Of a stretch of DNA of 41,059 nucleotides, positions 31,117 through 40,851 are shown piece by piece. Source of the DNA: Gracilariopsis chorda (lineage: Eukaryota > Rhodophyta > Florideophyceae > Gracilariales > Gracilariaceae); assembly GCA_003194525.1 (NCBI GenBank), contig NBIV01000397.1:1-41059 (forward strand), read 5' to 3'. The first letter of the stretch is position 1. Each line of letters begins with the position of its first letter. A program made the position numbers and the translations under genes. Under the pieces are notes generated by a model. That model was not told the origin of the DNA. It worked only from the letters and a program-made list of their open reading frames with translations, and did no database searches.

Positions 31117-33499
31117 ATGCCTTGCAGCTGTAAGAAAAAGCTTTGCTCGACCTGCCGAGCATGCAGTGCTTGTACATGCACATGCATTGTGGTTTCGGCT
31201 CAGCCGCGCGGTCGCCCTCGAACTCTGGGGAAACGAAAGCGAACCATTATGTCTTATGCTGATCATGAAACGGACCTGGCGGAACTAGCGCATAACAAAA
31301 GAAGTAATCGCTCTGTATCCATCCGTGAAGGGGGCGCCTTGTCATCAGTTCAGGAAAACGAAAAGCTTAACCAACTTCTACATGTACTAAACTTATCCAG
31401 AATACTGCACAATCTGCCCAAAACACGCAAGACCATTGTTGTTGACAACGCCAAGGCAGGCGATTTGAACCGTTGCGATTACGCCTTCACTCAGATAATG
31501 ACTGCTGTATCTGAACTAATCTACCCAGGCGACAGTGCGGCGTTCCTCAAAAGGCAACAGTTCAAGCTAGCAACTGGTGCTGACGCCGAATGCGTCAATT
31601 CTGTGATAACGGCCGTTAGGGCGTCAAAAAGGGGCTCTATAGAACGGCGTGTCTTGCGGGGCTTCTTGTGTGCCCATATTCCGCGCACTAAGTTGAATGA
31701 GCTTTTTCAGAAGCATACAGTCTATTGTGAAGAAAACGACCAAAGTCTGGAAGGACCTTCAAGTAATCATGATGCCGTCAATGCAGGGGATATCGTAGAG
31801 AATGCGTCCCAGTCTGTCCGGGATACTATGAGCGCGAGTGCCAGTCATGAGGAAGACAGTAACTTTCCTGGTATAGCTAAACGAACATATACAGCTTCAA
31901 GGCTAGATTGGGACCGCCTTATTGTGCGTGGAAGCTTGAAGCAGGGAAAAAGGCAGCTCACCAGAGGCACGGACGCAGAGGCCGGCCGCCTTGTCAGATT
32001 TCTGTTTTCCAGGCGCAACGCTCAGTTACTGTCTTGGGGTACAAAGACTATCAACATGGGAGCTGAGAAAGTTGTGCTCCCAGCTGTGACACGTAAGCTC
32101 AAAAGGGCGCTGATGTTCCGAGATTATGTGCAAGCATGCAAAGCGGAGGGTGAAAGCAGTGTTGGTCGAACCACTTTTTTTCAGGTGGCAGATACTTTGA
32201 TGACGCGAGAGTCAAAACGAAAAAGTGCTGTGGACTACGTGGTCGGCGCCTTAGTGAACGACAGCGTCCTGATTCTGAATCGTATTGTTCGGGCTTTCAG
32301 TACTGGGCAGACACAAAAGAAAATGTTAGAGAACATAGAAAGAGTGCAGCACTTTCTAAAAGGGGTCTTCGTTGAGACGCACATTGGCAAGGACAATGAC
32401 GGGTACCACGACAGCAGCCATGCCCTGTCTGATGGCTTTGGGCCTACTGGCGCTCAGCTAATCCAAACAGTCCCTGTCACATGCAGAGGCTGTCTAAAGC
32501 CATTTGCATTACTGAATCAAATACAAGCCATCGTTCCTACTGAAAGAAAGGATGCCTCAAATGCTGTAGATCGCTGCAGCCGTTGCTTTCAGGAATAATT
32601 TGCTCATCTTCATAGAGTGAAAATGCAGCAACGGGCAATCGAAAAGATAACTACGGACATCGTAGAGCACAAACTCCACAACCGGGCAGTATTGTTGGCT
32701 GATTACAAGATGAAGTTTGAGCCCATCCGGTTTCGCGAGAAGACTGTGGAGTTCTTCGGCAAGCGTGGTATTTCGTGGCACGGATTAGTGGTGTTCTATC
32801 TAGAAAATCAATATGATTCAAATGGGGAATACAATGGTCCGGGGCATCTGTGTATGCTTTTCTACGACCATATTGTACATGGAGACTCAAGACAAGATGT
32901 CGTTGCCGTGGCATCTATACTAGAAGCTGGGTGCATGCGGATAAGAAAAGACTTGCCCGTCGTTAATGAAGTAGTTCTTGTGAGCGACAATGCAGGCTGC
33001 TATCAGAACTCATTGCTCCCTATTATTGCCCCATTCGTTGCAAAACAGAACGGGCTCTCTATGGTACATTTCATCCACTCTGAAACTCAAGATGGGAAAT
33101 CATTGGTTGACGCTCACTTTGCTATTGCTATGAAGCATGTGAGTGACTATGTTGCAGAGGGTCACGACGTTACTACTCCGTCAGGTCTTGTCACAGCGCT
33201 AAGAGCGAACGGTGGTCTGTCGAACTCTAGTGCAGAATTAGTGCGCATATATAGAGCTCATCCAAACCTGGCAGGTTGGGAGGCACTACATGCATCCGAC
33301 AACAATGGCTTACCGTGGATAGGACGTAACAATGAATACGTTTACAAAGGATGGTCAGATTGTTACAGACAAGTGTCTGTTGAATGCTATCGCTACTCAG
33401 GCATAGGAAGTCCCCGAATATGTCAGTTTAGTAGAGCTGGTGCTTGTCAGCCTTCTACGACGGAAAACAGGAATGAAGTCGTATGTAATGCAACATACG
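31117..33499 (+). pseudogene. putative DDE-type transposase-like gene, one in-frame stop, 3' end cut by LTR
   Basis: ATG 31117 opens a 493-codon ORF ended by TAA 32596-32598. The same frame continues without another stop to the LTR junction at 33499. Features in order: a Cys-rich start (eight Cys in residues 3-23), an AT-hook-like QPRGRPR (30-35), basic KRKR, a helical middle, and a C4 zinc ribbon (CRGC at 456-459, CSRC at 487-490) right at the stop. After the stop come an RNase-H-like segment with VLVSDNAGCY (Asp at about 32956) and HSETQDGKSLVDAHFA (about 33079-33126), and EGHDVTTPSGL. The two Asp-containing motifs and the DNA-binding modules suggest a transposase of an unnamed family with scattered copies in algae and animals; this assignment is from memory. 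The ribbon and flanking sequence continue across the stop, so this is one gene rather than two. Confidence 0.65.
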
Positions 33500-34301
33500 T
33501 GTGGTGCAATGCCCCAAAGGGGAAAAACACCGAAAGAGGTCCGGGATCTTCCTCTCACGAGGTGAACCCAGTTGGGTAGAGCCCTCCCAGAGGTGTCACG
33601 GCGAAGCCGGTTTGTAAGACCAGGGACACCTGTCGCGACTCGCGCAGGGAGGTGAAGGCGAAGAATCGGTATCCGCGTGAGCGGGGCGTGATCCTCAGTA
33701 GAGGTATGTTTCCACGTAAGTGGGGGTGTGTGAGCGGATGCGCACACGAGGGCCGCGGATAGCGGGAGGTGCTACCCTAAAAAGGGGAAAGAGGAAGGAC
33801 GAGTGGGTCGCGAGAGCGACGAGTAGATACGGCAATGCCGGTGGACAGGACTCCCTATACAGGGCGAAACACCAATATGATTGGAACAATTAGTACTCCC
33901 AATGATGGGTCTCCTTTAGATGTGCAAGGGGGGTGAACTTCCGTACACTACGGTGCTTCCCTCCAAGGAGGAGTTGAGAACACGCGGAGGCGGTAAAGCT
34001 CAGAGCCAATTCCCCAGGTTGGGGTCCCTTGTTGGGGAAGGTTTACTGGTGCGACGGCAGTGCGCCGTCGCACTAAGTACTAGCTTCCCAGAAATGGGTG
34101 TGAAAATAATAAATAAAATTAACTAAAATACTCCACATTCCGTGGCAACATCCACTACTGTGGCCAACCGCCAATTGACCCAAAACCGTGTCCCACGTGT
34201 CCATACCCACCATTGTGGGGCGTAGTTCATATACACACTACACAACCGATAATATCTGGAAAGCGTTCAAGTACCCAGAATCCCTCCCTGAGGGCGTTGC
34301 A
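33500..34301 (-). repeat. 3' LTR of element 2 (802 bp)
   Basis: Same length as the LTR at 3949-4750, TG...CA, about 12 substitutions (1.5%) and no indels by eye. The internal side is bounded by the polypurine tract. Relative to LTR 1 it has lost one hairpin (CCGAT/ATCGG arms, 34246-34258) and completed another (TCGC-GAGA-GCGA). Confidence 0.95.
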
Positions 34302-34320
34302 CCTCATATCCCCCCCCTAA
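34302..34320 (-). other. polypurine tract of element 2
   Basis: On the minus strand the sequence next to the LTR is a G8 run followed by ATATGAGG, then the LTR start TGCAACG. This is the expected place for plus-strand DNA priming. Confidence 0.75.
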
Positions 34321-34529
34321 GACGGGAAAACGACCGCGGACGCGGAGGATTCCCAGACGAAAATGGGTGATAAAAGCGCGTGCGCCGTCTCCGGTTCTCT
34401 GGTAAATCCCTCTGCACCAGAGTCAATACCTCCTGCTACTGCAGCTGTCATTTCCTCGCCTCGCCTTCGCGCTTCCTCGTCACCGAGCGTACTCCGACAA
34501 ACAACATCCACCACCACAGCCAACCTCCG

Positions 34530-35069
34530 ATGTCTCTCTGGCGATATACCACCGGTTTCCGGTCGGTTCCCCTGCCTCAGGGCGATCAACCTCCGGTACA
34601 ACCGGGAAATACGGCTGCTGAAGCCGACCATCCCTTCGCATTACCACCTTCGGTGGGATCCTCCGAGGAGGCGCGCGAGCTTCGCGATACGCCCCGGCAT
34701 GTGCCGGAAGACCACCCGGTGGGGTACGTCGATTCAGACGACTACTACCGCGCATACGGCGGGGATGACCCAATGGTCGATAACGAACCGGAAGAACCCG
34801 GGGAGATGGACGTAGAGGAAACCGGCGCTAGCGCGGAAGCTTTCCCAGAGGGGGCATCTCCGGCCGAGCCGGCTGCTGACCCTTCGGCGGCAAGTGCCGG
34901 ACCTTCTATCCCCAGCGGGGTGACGGCGAATGAAAACGAAATCATCGCACGTTTCCTCCGGGGTGCCGGTCTTAGCGCTGCCGAGGTATCGGGGGATGTC
35001 ACCACCATGGCGGACGCGTTGGCCTACCGCCTTGCTGGGGGTTACGCCCCGGACGATGGGGGTGAGTGA
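34530..35069 (+). CDS. antisense ORF inside the retroelement, acidic protein
   Basis: A 179-codon plus-strand ORF (MSLWRYTTGFRSVP...) lies between the polypurine tract and the end of pol, opposite to gag-pol. The middle is acidic (DSDDYYRAYGGDDP, EPEEPGEMDVEE), the C-terminal part Ala-rich and possibly helical (NEIIARFLRGAGLSAAEV). No family is recognised. An AATAAA follows 88 nt after the stop and before the convergent pol stop, as expected of a separate transcription unit. A second plus-strand frame (ATG 34363 to 34815) overlaps it and looks less protein-like. Some plant Ty3/gypsy elements (Tat lineage, for example Grande) carry antisense ORFs in this place. Element 1 does not include this region, so conservation cannot be tested here. 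Confidence 0.5.
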   Translation: MSLWRYTTGFRSVPLPQGDQPPVQPGNTAAEADHPFALPPSVGSSEEARELRDTPRHVPEDHPVGYVDSDDYYRAYGGDDPMVDNEPEEPGEMDVEETGASAEAFPEGASPAEPAADPSAASAGPSIPSGVTANENEIIARFLRGAGLSAAEVSGDVTTMADALAYRLAGGYAPDDGGE

Positions 35070-35156
35070 AACCTCTGGTCCAGTTTCCTGGTTCTTCTTT
35101 CCCTGGCTATGCCAGTTAGTGTAGTGTAGTATTGTGGGGAGCTAGCTGCTCCCTTG

Positions 35157-35162
35157 AATAAA
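35157..35162 (+). terminator. AATAAA poly(A) signal for the antisense ORF
   Basis: Canonical hexamer in GAATAAAC, 88 nt downstream of the antisense ORF stop and about 100 nt before the end of the convergent pol ORF at 35261. Its use is inferred from position. Confidence 0.4.
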
Positions 35163-35260
35163 CTTTCCCGTTTAGAACGGTGCTTCTCGGTTGAGTTCCC
35201 CGTCTTCGACGGACTTTGCCTTGTTATCCTTTCCTTTCGCTCTCCGCTCGCGCGGCAACG

Positions 35261-38200
35261 TTACCCAACTTGGGCATTTACCAGCGTGGCTGGAGCTGCA
35301 GTTCCCGTTTGACGGTGGTATCGCACGACCTGCGACCGTGGGAGGTGTTCCATTGGCTCCCACGTATCCCCACTGGGGTCGTACCCGTACCAGCGGACGC
35401 GGTATTGTAGAATACCATCCTGGTCCCAGGTGTGTCCGACAAGTCGGTCTACTACGAACTCTCGTTCGTAGACCTGCCGGCCGTGCCGGGTGGTGGTTGT
35501 AATCCCTGGCGAGGGTTGCCCGCGGTGCGGTATAATGTCCCTTAGCAGGGTGTTCGGCGATAACTCCGACGTTGCCGTGCGCTGCCCTAGTGGCCGCTGC
35601 TCATGCGGGAAAATATCCCTCAAGAGGGTGTGTGGTGCCACGGTTTTCACCGGCAAGTCGTTCCCCAGAGGGGTGTCGTTGTTCCCGTCTTCACGGTAGG
35701 CCGGGCGAACCGCCAGTCGGCGGGGGACTTGGGTTCCGCCTTCGCGGTTGAGCGCACGAACCGCGAGTTTGCGGGAAGATGACCGCTCCTGCGGGATCGG
35801 CATTTCCACAATCCCCTGGGGGGTCCCGTGCGACACGGTGATTGGGTGGCAAACCGCCTCCCTGCCAGGCGCACGAGCGCTCTGCACCATACGTTCCGGC
35901 GATGCCGTGGTGTCCCCGGCTACTGACGGGTTGCCTGGGGCTAACTCCGGTACACCGGTATTTTGGTCAAAATTCCCCTCTGGGGGGTTCCGGGCAGGTG
36001 CCGATGACACCCTTTTCAGGGGAATTGCCGCTGAGCGCAGTGCACCATCTCCGTGAGGAGGAGCAGCGTCCGGTACGACCGGTTTCGAGCGTGCGATGGC
36101 GCGCGTTATTCCCGAGTTCCTCGGTTCTTCGCCGCAGCGATGCGGGGGTTGGCGCAAATTATTCCCCGTAGCGGGGGCTTTGATTCCGTCAACGACGGGA
36201 GGCGTTTCCGGTGCTTGCGAGCCAGGGCTTAAAGCTTCGACTGCAGCTTGGCCGCCTTTTTCCCCAAGAGGGGTGTGGGTATTCCCCTGTGAGGCCGGCG
36301 TATCTGGGCGCCCCTTCTCCGCAGGGCGCGGGTCTGATCGACCTGATTGAACCGCTTCCGCGGGGACTTCCGCCAACGGCGGCTTCGAGGCATCGGGCGA
36401 TTGCCTTTCCGCTGCTGCGGTATTGGAGTGAGGCTTCTCGTTTTCCCGGGACAAACGGTGTATTTGCCGCTTTTGCAGGGCCTGTGCGTCTGGTTCCTGT
36501 TGCACAGCACTGCCCGGGAACGGGGGATTAGTGTCGCGTGACATACTCCGTGCTCCACGGTCAGTGTTCCGTATGTTACGGTGTGTTTCCCGTTGCGACG
36601 GTGATATCGTTCCTCGAAAACGAGTGTTCTCCTCCCCCTCCTTAGACGGAGCGGCGGGATAAGGGATAACATTCCCCGCCTGGCGGGTATAGATGCGCGC
36701 CAGTGGGGCAGACGTGGTAGGGGCGGGCGCTGAGGGGCCCGAATTACCCGGCTGAGCCGGTGAGTCCGACAGAGTCGGTAGGTCTGAGAGTCCCCGGCTG
36801 GGGTGTGGTAGTACCGTAGGTCTAGTACTCCCGGATTGTTCCGGTGTAGCGGAGTCCGTGGAAACGGGGTTGCCTGGATCCAGGACTACCTCTGACGAGG
36901 GAGGAGGGGCGAGGACAACACGATCACGGGAAATCCGTTCGTGCGTGTCCCCCATCTCTACCACGACAGTGTCGGTGTTAACAGAGATCACCTTGAAGGG
37001 TCCATCCGCCACAGGTGAGAGTTTGTGACGCTTCTCCCGTTCCGGGTTGTAGTATTCCTTCCTGATGAAGACGTAGTTATTTGCCCAAATCGGGGATGGT
37101 TTTCCTCGCACGCGAGCGTCAAAATCCCGCTTGTAAGCGGCTTGGGCCCGTGCCATAGACTTCCGCGCAGCGGGGACCAGCTTGGAAAGCCATCGCTTCC
37201 ATTGCTGCCGGTAGATACCCACAGATGGGAAATTGTCCAAGGTAGCTTGGGGTTCCAGCGCCACAGGCGGGGGTGTTCTAGATAGAACTAACTCGAATGG
37301 CGAAACTCCGGTAGTCCGGTGTACCTGCGTATTGTACGCGTAGGTTACCGCATCAGCGTAGAGATCCCAATTCGCTGGGTGGTCAGCGACGTAGGAACGT
37401 AACGCCGCGAGTAACGTCCGGTTAAACCGTTCAACTTGCCCATTACACTGGGGGTGGTAGGTAGTCGTGAACAAGTTCTTGACATCCAGGATGCGACAAA
37501 CATCCTGGAAGAACTTGCTCACGAACTGCTTCCCGTTGTCAGAGAGCACCTCTACAGGGCGACCGTAGACAAAAATCCAGTGCGTCACCAGAGCCTGGGC
37601 CACCGTGAGAGCGGTTATCCTCCGAAGAGGGACAGTCCGTACCAGCTTAGAAAAGCGGTCGGTAATGACAAGTAGAAACTTGTTTCCACGTTTCGTGGTG
37701 AGTAATGGTCCGAGAATATCGATCGCAATAAACTCGAGCGGCGCCCTTGCGGGGAATAGTTTCATCTTCTTCGCATTTTTGCGGAGTTTGACGCGATTCT
37801 TCGCGCATTCGCTACAAAACAGCACAGTTGCGTAGCAATCCACCGCCATTGCGGGCCAATAGAAATCCCTTCGCAGGGTTAGGTAGAGTTTCCTCCCACC
37901 TGGGTGACCTCCAATGGGGGCGTAGTGTGATAGATGTAACACCCGCGATTGCAGGGAATGTGGTACCACAATCTGTGGGCGGGCTTCGACCTTTCTTACG
38001 AGGTAGCCTTTGTCGTTTACCCCGAAAGGGAGATCTTCACCACCGTTGATACGGGCACGAATTCTCGTACAGAATGGGTCGCCGAATTGTTCTCGGATCA
38101 TTTCTTCCGGTGATACCGGTACAAAGTTTCCCGGTAACGGGTTCTCAGATTTATCTCGCGATGCGAGTAGTTCGTCAAAATCAGCATCCTCGTCCCAGGT

Positions 38201-39343
38201 TTCTGGCCTAGCCTCGACGGCATGTTCCGGATCATCCGGGTCTATAGCCATGAAGCATGGGACTTCATCATCCTCCGTTGGGAGTGCTTCCCCACTTGTG
38301 GGTAACCGCGATAAAGCGTCGGCCTGAGTGTTCTGCGCACCCTTTTTATAAATGACTTGAAAGTCATATTCCGCGAGGCGGAGTCTCCAGCGCATGAGGC
38401 GTCCCGACGGGTCGGAGATATTCATCAACCACCTCAATGAGGAATGATCCGTGTACACGGTGAAGTGAATTCCCATAAGGTAGGGGCGCAGAGTGGTCAT
38501 CGCCCATACGACGGCGAGGCACTCTTTCTCCGATACGGAGTAGTTCCGCTCATGAACATTGAGCGAACGTGACCAATAACCAATTGGATGTCGTTCCCCC
38601 TCGGGGGTGGTTTGAAAAAGAGCACACCCGACTTGGTAGTCGCTCGAGTCCGTATCTACGGAGTATGGCAACCCAAGTTTTGGGAGATGTAGGATTGGTG
38701 CTGATGTGACAGCCTCCTTTAAGGAGTTAAAAGCTTCCGATTGCTCGGGCGTAAATGTTCCCAGTTTTGGGGGGTTCCCCTTTCGCAACAACGCGTTCAG
38801 GGGCGCTGCAGTATCCGAAAAGTTCGGGATAAACCGTCGATAGACGTTGACCAGCCCCAGAAAGGAGCGCAGTTCCGTTTGAGTACGGGGTTCTTTCGCC
38901 TCAACGAGGGATTTGACTCGAGCTTTCTCGATCGCTAACCGTCCAGGACGGATAATGTGACCCAGGTACTTCACAGTATCTGTGAAAAACTCGCATTTCC
39001 TCAACTTGAGGGTAATTCCCGCATCGCGGAGTACGGTCAGCACGTCTCGGACGTGAGTGAGGTGGTCGTCCAACGAGTTGGAGAAGATGATAATATCATC
39101 AAGGTAGACCAGACAACTCCGCCACTTAAAGCGGTTGAGTAGAATATCTACTGCACGCTGAAAGGTGGCGGGGGCGTTGGTTAACCCAAATGGCATCCGC
39201 TTGAAGCGGTACGTTCCTGCATGGCAGGTGAATGCGGTTTTGTCGCGATCCTCCTGTCTGACAGGTACTTGCCAATATCCCCAATTGGCATCAAGGGCCG
39301 TGAACACGGTGGCGTCTCCAAGGGAGTCAATGCACTCGTCCAT
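35261..39343 (-). CDS. pol: Pol: RT (C-terminal part), RNase H, integrase, chromodomain (element 2)
   Basis: An open 1360-codon stretch. This start is only the first Met after a frame break; the RT continues upstream in another frame. [13 protein letters not shown] (48-58) and YLDD (80-83). RNase H: DTDSSD (230-235), [11 protein letters not shown] (271-281), [10 protein letters not shown] (297-306), ADALSR (341-346). Integrase: zinc-binding H473, H480, C510, C513; catalytic D542, D602 and E638; GPF of the GPY/F module (781-783). A Pro/Ser/Arg-rich linker of about 480 residues (812-1291) follows. A chromodomain (1292-1346, [19 protein letters not shown]) places the element among the chromoviruses and probably guides integration to modified chromatin. 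The stop is TAA at 35261. Confidence 0.95.
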   Translation of the reverse strand: MDECIDSLGDATVFTALDANWGYWQVPVRQEDRDKTAFTCHAGTYRFKRMPFGLTNAPATFQRAVDILLNRFKWRSCLVYLDDIIIFSNSLDDHLTHVRDVLTVLRDAGITLKLRKCEFFTDTVKYLGHIIRPGRLAIEKARVKSLVEAKEPRTQTELRSFLGLVNVYRRFIPNFSDTAAPLNALLRKGNPPKLGTFTPEQSEAFNSLKEAVTSAPILHLPKLGLPYSVDTDSSDYQVGCALFQTTPEGERHPIGYWSRSLNVHERNYSVSEKECLAVVWAMTTLRPYLMGIHFTVYTDHSSLRWLMNISDPSGRLMRWRLRLAEYDFQVIYKKGAQNTQADALSRLPTSGEALPTEDDEVPCFMAIDPDDPEHAVEARPETWDEDADFDELLASRDKSENPLPGNFVPVSPEEMIREQFGDPFCTRIRARINGGEDLPFGVNDKGYLVRKVEARPQIVVPHSLQSRVLHLSHYAPIGGHPGGRKLYLTLRRDFYWPAMAVDCYATVLFCSECAKNRVKLRKNAKKMKLFPARAPLEFIAIDILGPLLTTKRGNKFLLVITDRFSKLVRTVPLRRITALTVAQALVTHWIFVYGRPVEVLSDNGKQFVSKFFQDVCRILDVKNLFTTTYHPQCNGQVERFNRTLLAALRSYVADHPANWDLYADAVTYAYNTQVHRTTGVSPFELVLSRTPPPVALEPQATLDNFPSVGIYRQQWKRWLSKLVPAARKSMARAQAAYKRDFDARVRGKPSPIWANNYVFIRKEYYNPEREKRHKLSPVADGPFKVISVNTDTVVVEMGDTHERISRDRVVLAPPPSSEVVLDPGNPVSTDSATPEQSGSTRPTVLPHPSRGLSDLPTLSDSPAQPGNSGPSAPAPTTSAPLARIYTRQAGNVIPYPAAPSKEGEENTRFRGTISPSQRETHRNIRNTDRGARSMSRDTNPPFPGSAVQQEPDAQALQKRQIHRLSRENEKPHSNTAAAERQSPDASKPPLAEVPAEAVQSGRSDPRPAEKGRPDTPASQGNTHTPLGEKGGQAAVEALSPGSQAPETPPVVDGIKAPATGNNLRQPPHRCGEEPRNSGITRAIARSKPVVPDAAPPHGDGALRSAAIPLKRVSSAPARNPPEGNFDQNTGVPELAPGNPSVAGDTTASPERMVQSARAPGREAVCHPITVSHGTPQGIVEMPIPQERSSSRKLAVRALNREGGTQVPRRLAVRPAYREDGNNDTPLGNDLPVKTVAPHTLLRDIFPHEQRPLGQRTATSELSPNTLLRDIIPHRGQPSPGITTTTRHGRQVYEREFVVDRLVGHTWDQDGILQYRVRWYGYDPSGDTWEPMEHLPRSQVVRYHRQTGTAAPATLVNAQVG

Positions 39344-40851
39344 ACGAGGGATGGGTACGTGTCCCTAACAGTCACGGCATTGAGCCGGCGGTAGTCGACA
39401 CAGAACCTCCAGGTTCCGTCAGCCTTTAAAGCCAGTACAACTGGGATGCCCAGGGCGATTGAGCGGGCTCAATCACGCCTGCGCGGAGCATCTTGTCCAC
39501 CTGGGACTGCTCCTCTTCCCGAGCTTTCGGACCTGCCCTGTAAGGGGGTTGTGCAACCGGTCGCGCACCGGGGATTAAATCGATCCGGTGTTCCGTTGCA
39601 TCAATCTCGCCAAGCGAGCCATCCCACATTGTGGTGAATTCCCGTAACATAGTACGGAGTTTGTCGCGGTGCGACTCTGGCACGTGGCTGAAGTCCAGCG
39701 CTTCAAGTGCTTTTTCCGGATCAATCCGGTCATTGCTCGATGGAGCATTGTCCTGTGGAACAGGTGTGGTTCGCAATTCCGAGTTTACTCGGTATGTTCG
39801 ACGCTGAAGTAGCGGTTTCCTCCCCCTCCTTAGACTTGACGTCTTCGGACGGCGGGGTGAACTCCTCAGAAGAGGTGGTAACTCCGAGTACATCGGCGGC
39901 TGTCATCTTCGTTGGCAGCATTCCCATAGGATGGGGGGTTACACTCCCAATTACTTGGTGTTTGACCAGATACTGGGGGTGTTTGCCAAGGTTGGCAACC
40001 AATATCCGGAAAGGAACATCCGGGGAAATGGAGCCAATTCCATTAGCCAGCGCCAGCTGGGATTTCTCGTACAACGAGGCGAGGGGTTGTATAACCCGAA
40101 GACCGTGTTGACGGGAATTTACCTGTACCCAGACTTGGGACTCAGCCGGTATAGAAACCGAGGCAGCGACGCGGAGCTTGGTGGACTCGCGGGACGCGGG
40201 CGGTGGTTCCTGCGCAGCAGGGAGTGGAACTTGTTTCCGAGAGGACCGCTTTAGCGGGCGGTGAACAATCGGAACCGACGATCCGTCGTCAAGTTCTACA
40301 CGCCTGAGGCGGGGCCTGATTGCGTCGACAAATCTGTCGCAGTAATCACATCCCAGTATGACTGGTGCTGCCAGTGAACGGCAAACGATGAAGTCCAACT
40401 TCACCACAGATGTACCAAGTCTCACGACGAGGTCCACTGTGCCCACCGTTTGTAACGGATTGTTGTTCGCATCCGAAATGTCGGGGACCCGCGTCAGAGC
40501 GGATACGCGACCGCACAAGCGGGGGTAACAATGATTCCACGACAAAGTTGGGGCCTGCACCTGTATCCAGGACGGTGAGAAACCTCACCATAAACTGGGG
40601 GTCAAGGCCAAGGTCGGCATAGACCTTATAATTGCGCTTGGCCAAGACCAAGACTCTACCGGGAATCCGGGGATTTTTACTCCGTATCCACGGGCGACGC
40701 AAACACACCGAGGTGCGCAGAGTCCGCGTCAGCGGTGTCTTTCCTCGAGAGGACTTCACCGGGGAGCGAGGCGAGGACGCCTCGGGCGCCAACAGCCTCG
40801 TTTTTGAGGACGCCTCTCCCAAAGGGGAGACTCCCTCAGTTAGTTTTCCGC
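39344..40851 (-). pseudogene. pol: protease and N-terminal RT of element 2, in shifted frames
   Basis: Three overlapping frames together cover the upstream part of pol. From about 40822 to 40550 there is the protease core with LDTGAG (about 40570-40555). From 40560 to 39730 there is the rest of the protease (VILGCDY) and a spacer. From 39893 to 39426 there is the RT N-terminus ([38 protein letters not shown]). Frame breaks fall near 40550, 39830 and 39350-39430. At the last one, element 2 has one G fewer than element 1 (GATGGGTACG against GATGGGGTACG), so sequence error at the window end is a serious possibility. Confidence 0.85.
40825..40849 (-). promoter_or_regulatory. candidate -1 frameshift site at gag/pol junction (element 2)
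   Basis: Same GGAAAAC heptamer (40849-40843), gag stop (40842-40840) and GGGA-GTC-TCCC hairpin as in element 1. Pol is again in the -1 frame relative to gag and open through the junction. Confidence 0.5.

Noticed and set aside
32599..33579. A separate second gene starting near 32617
   Set aside because: Same frame as the upstream ORF, no ATG at 32617 (GTG; the first ATG is 32623), and the zinc ribbon lies right at the stop, so one interrupted gene is more likely.
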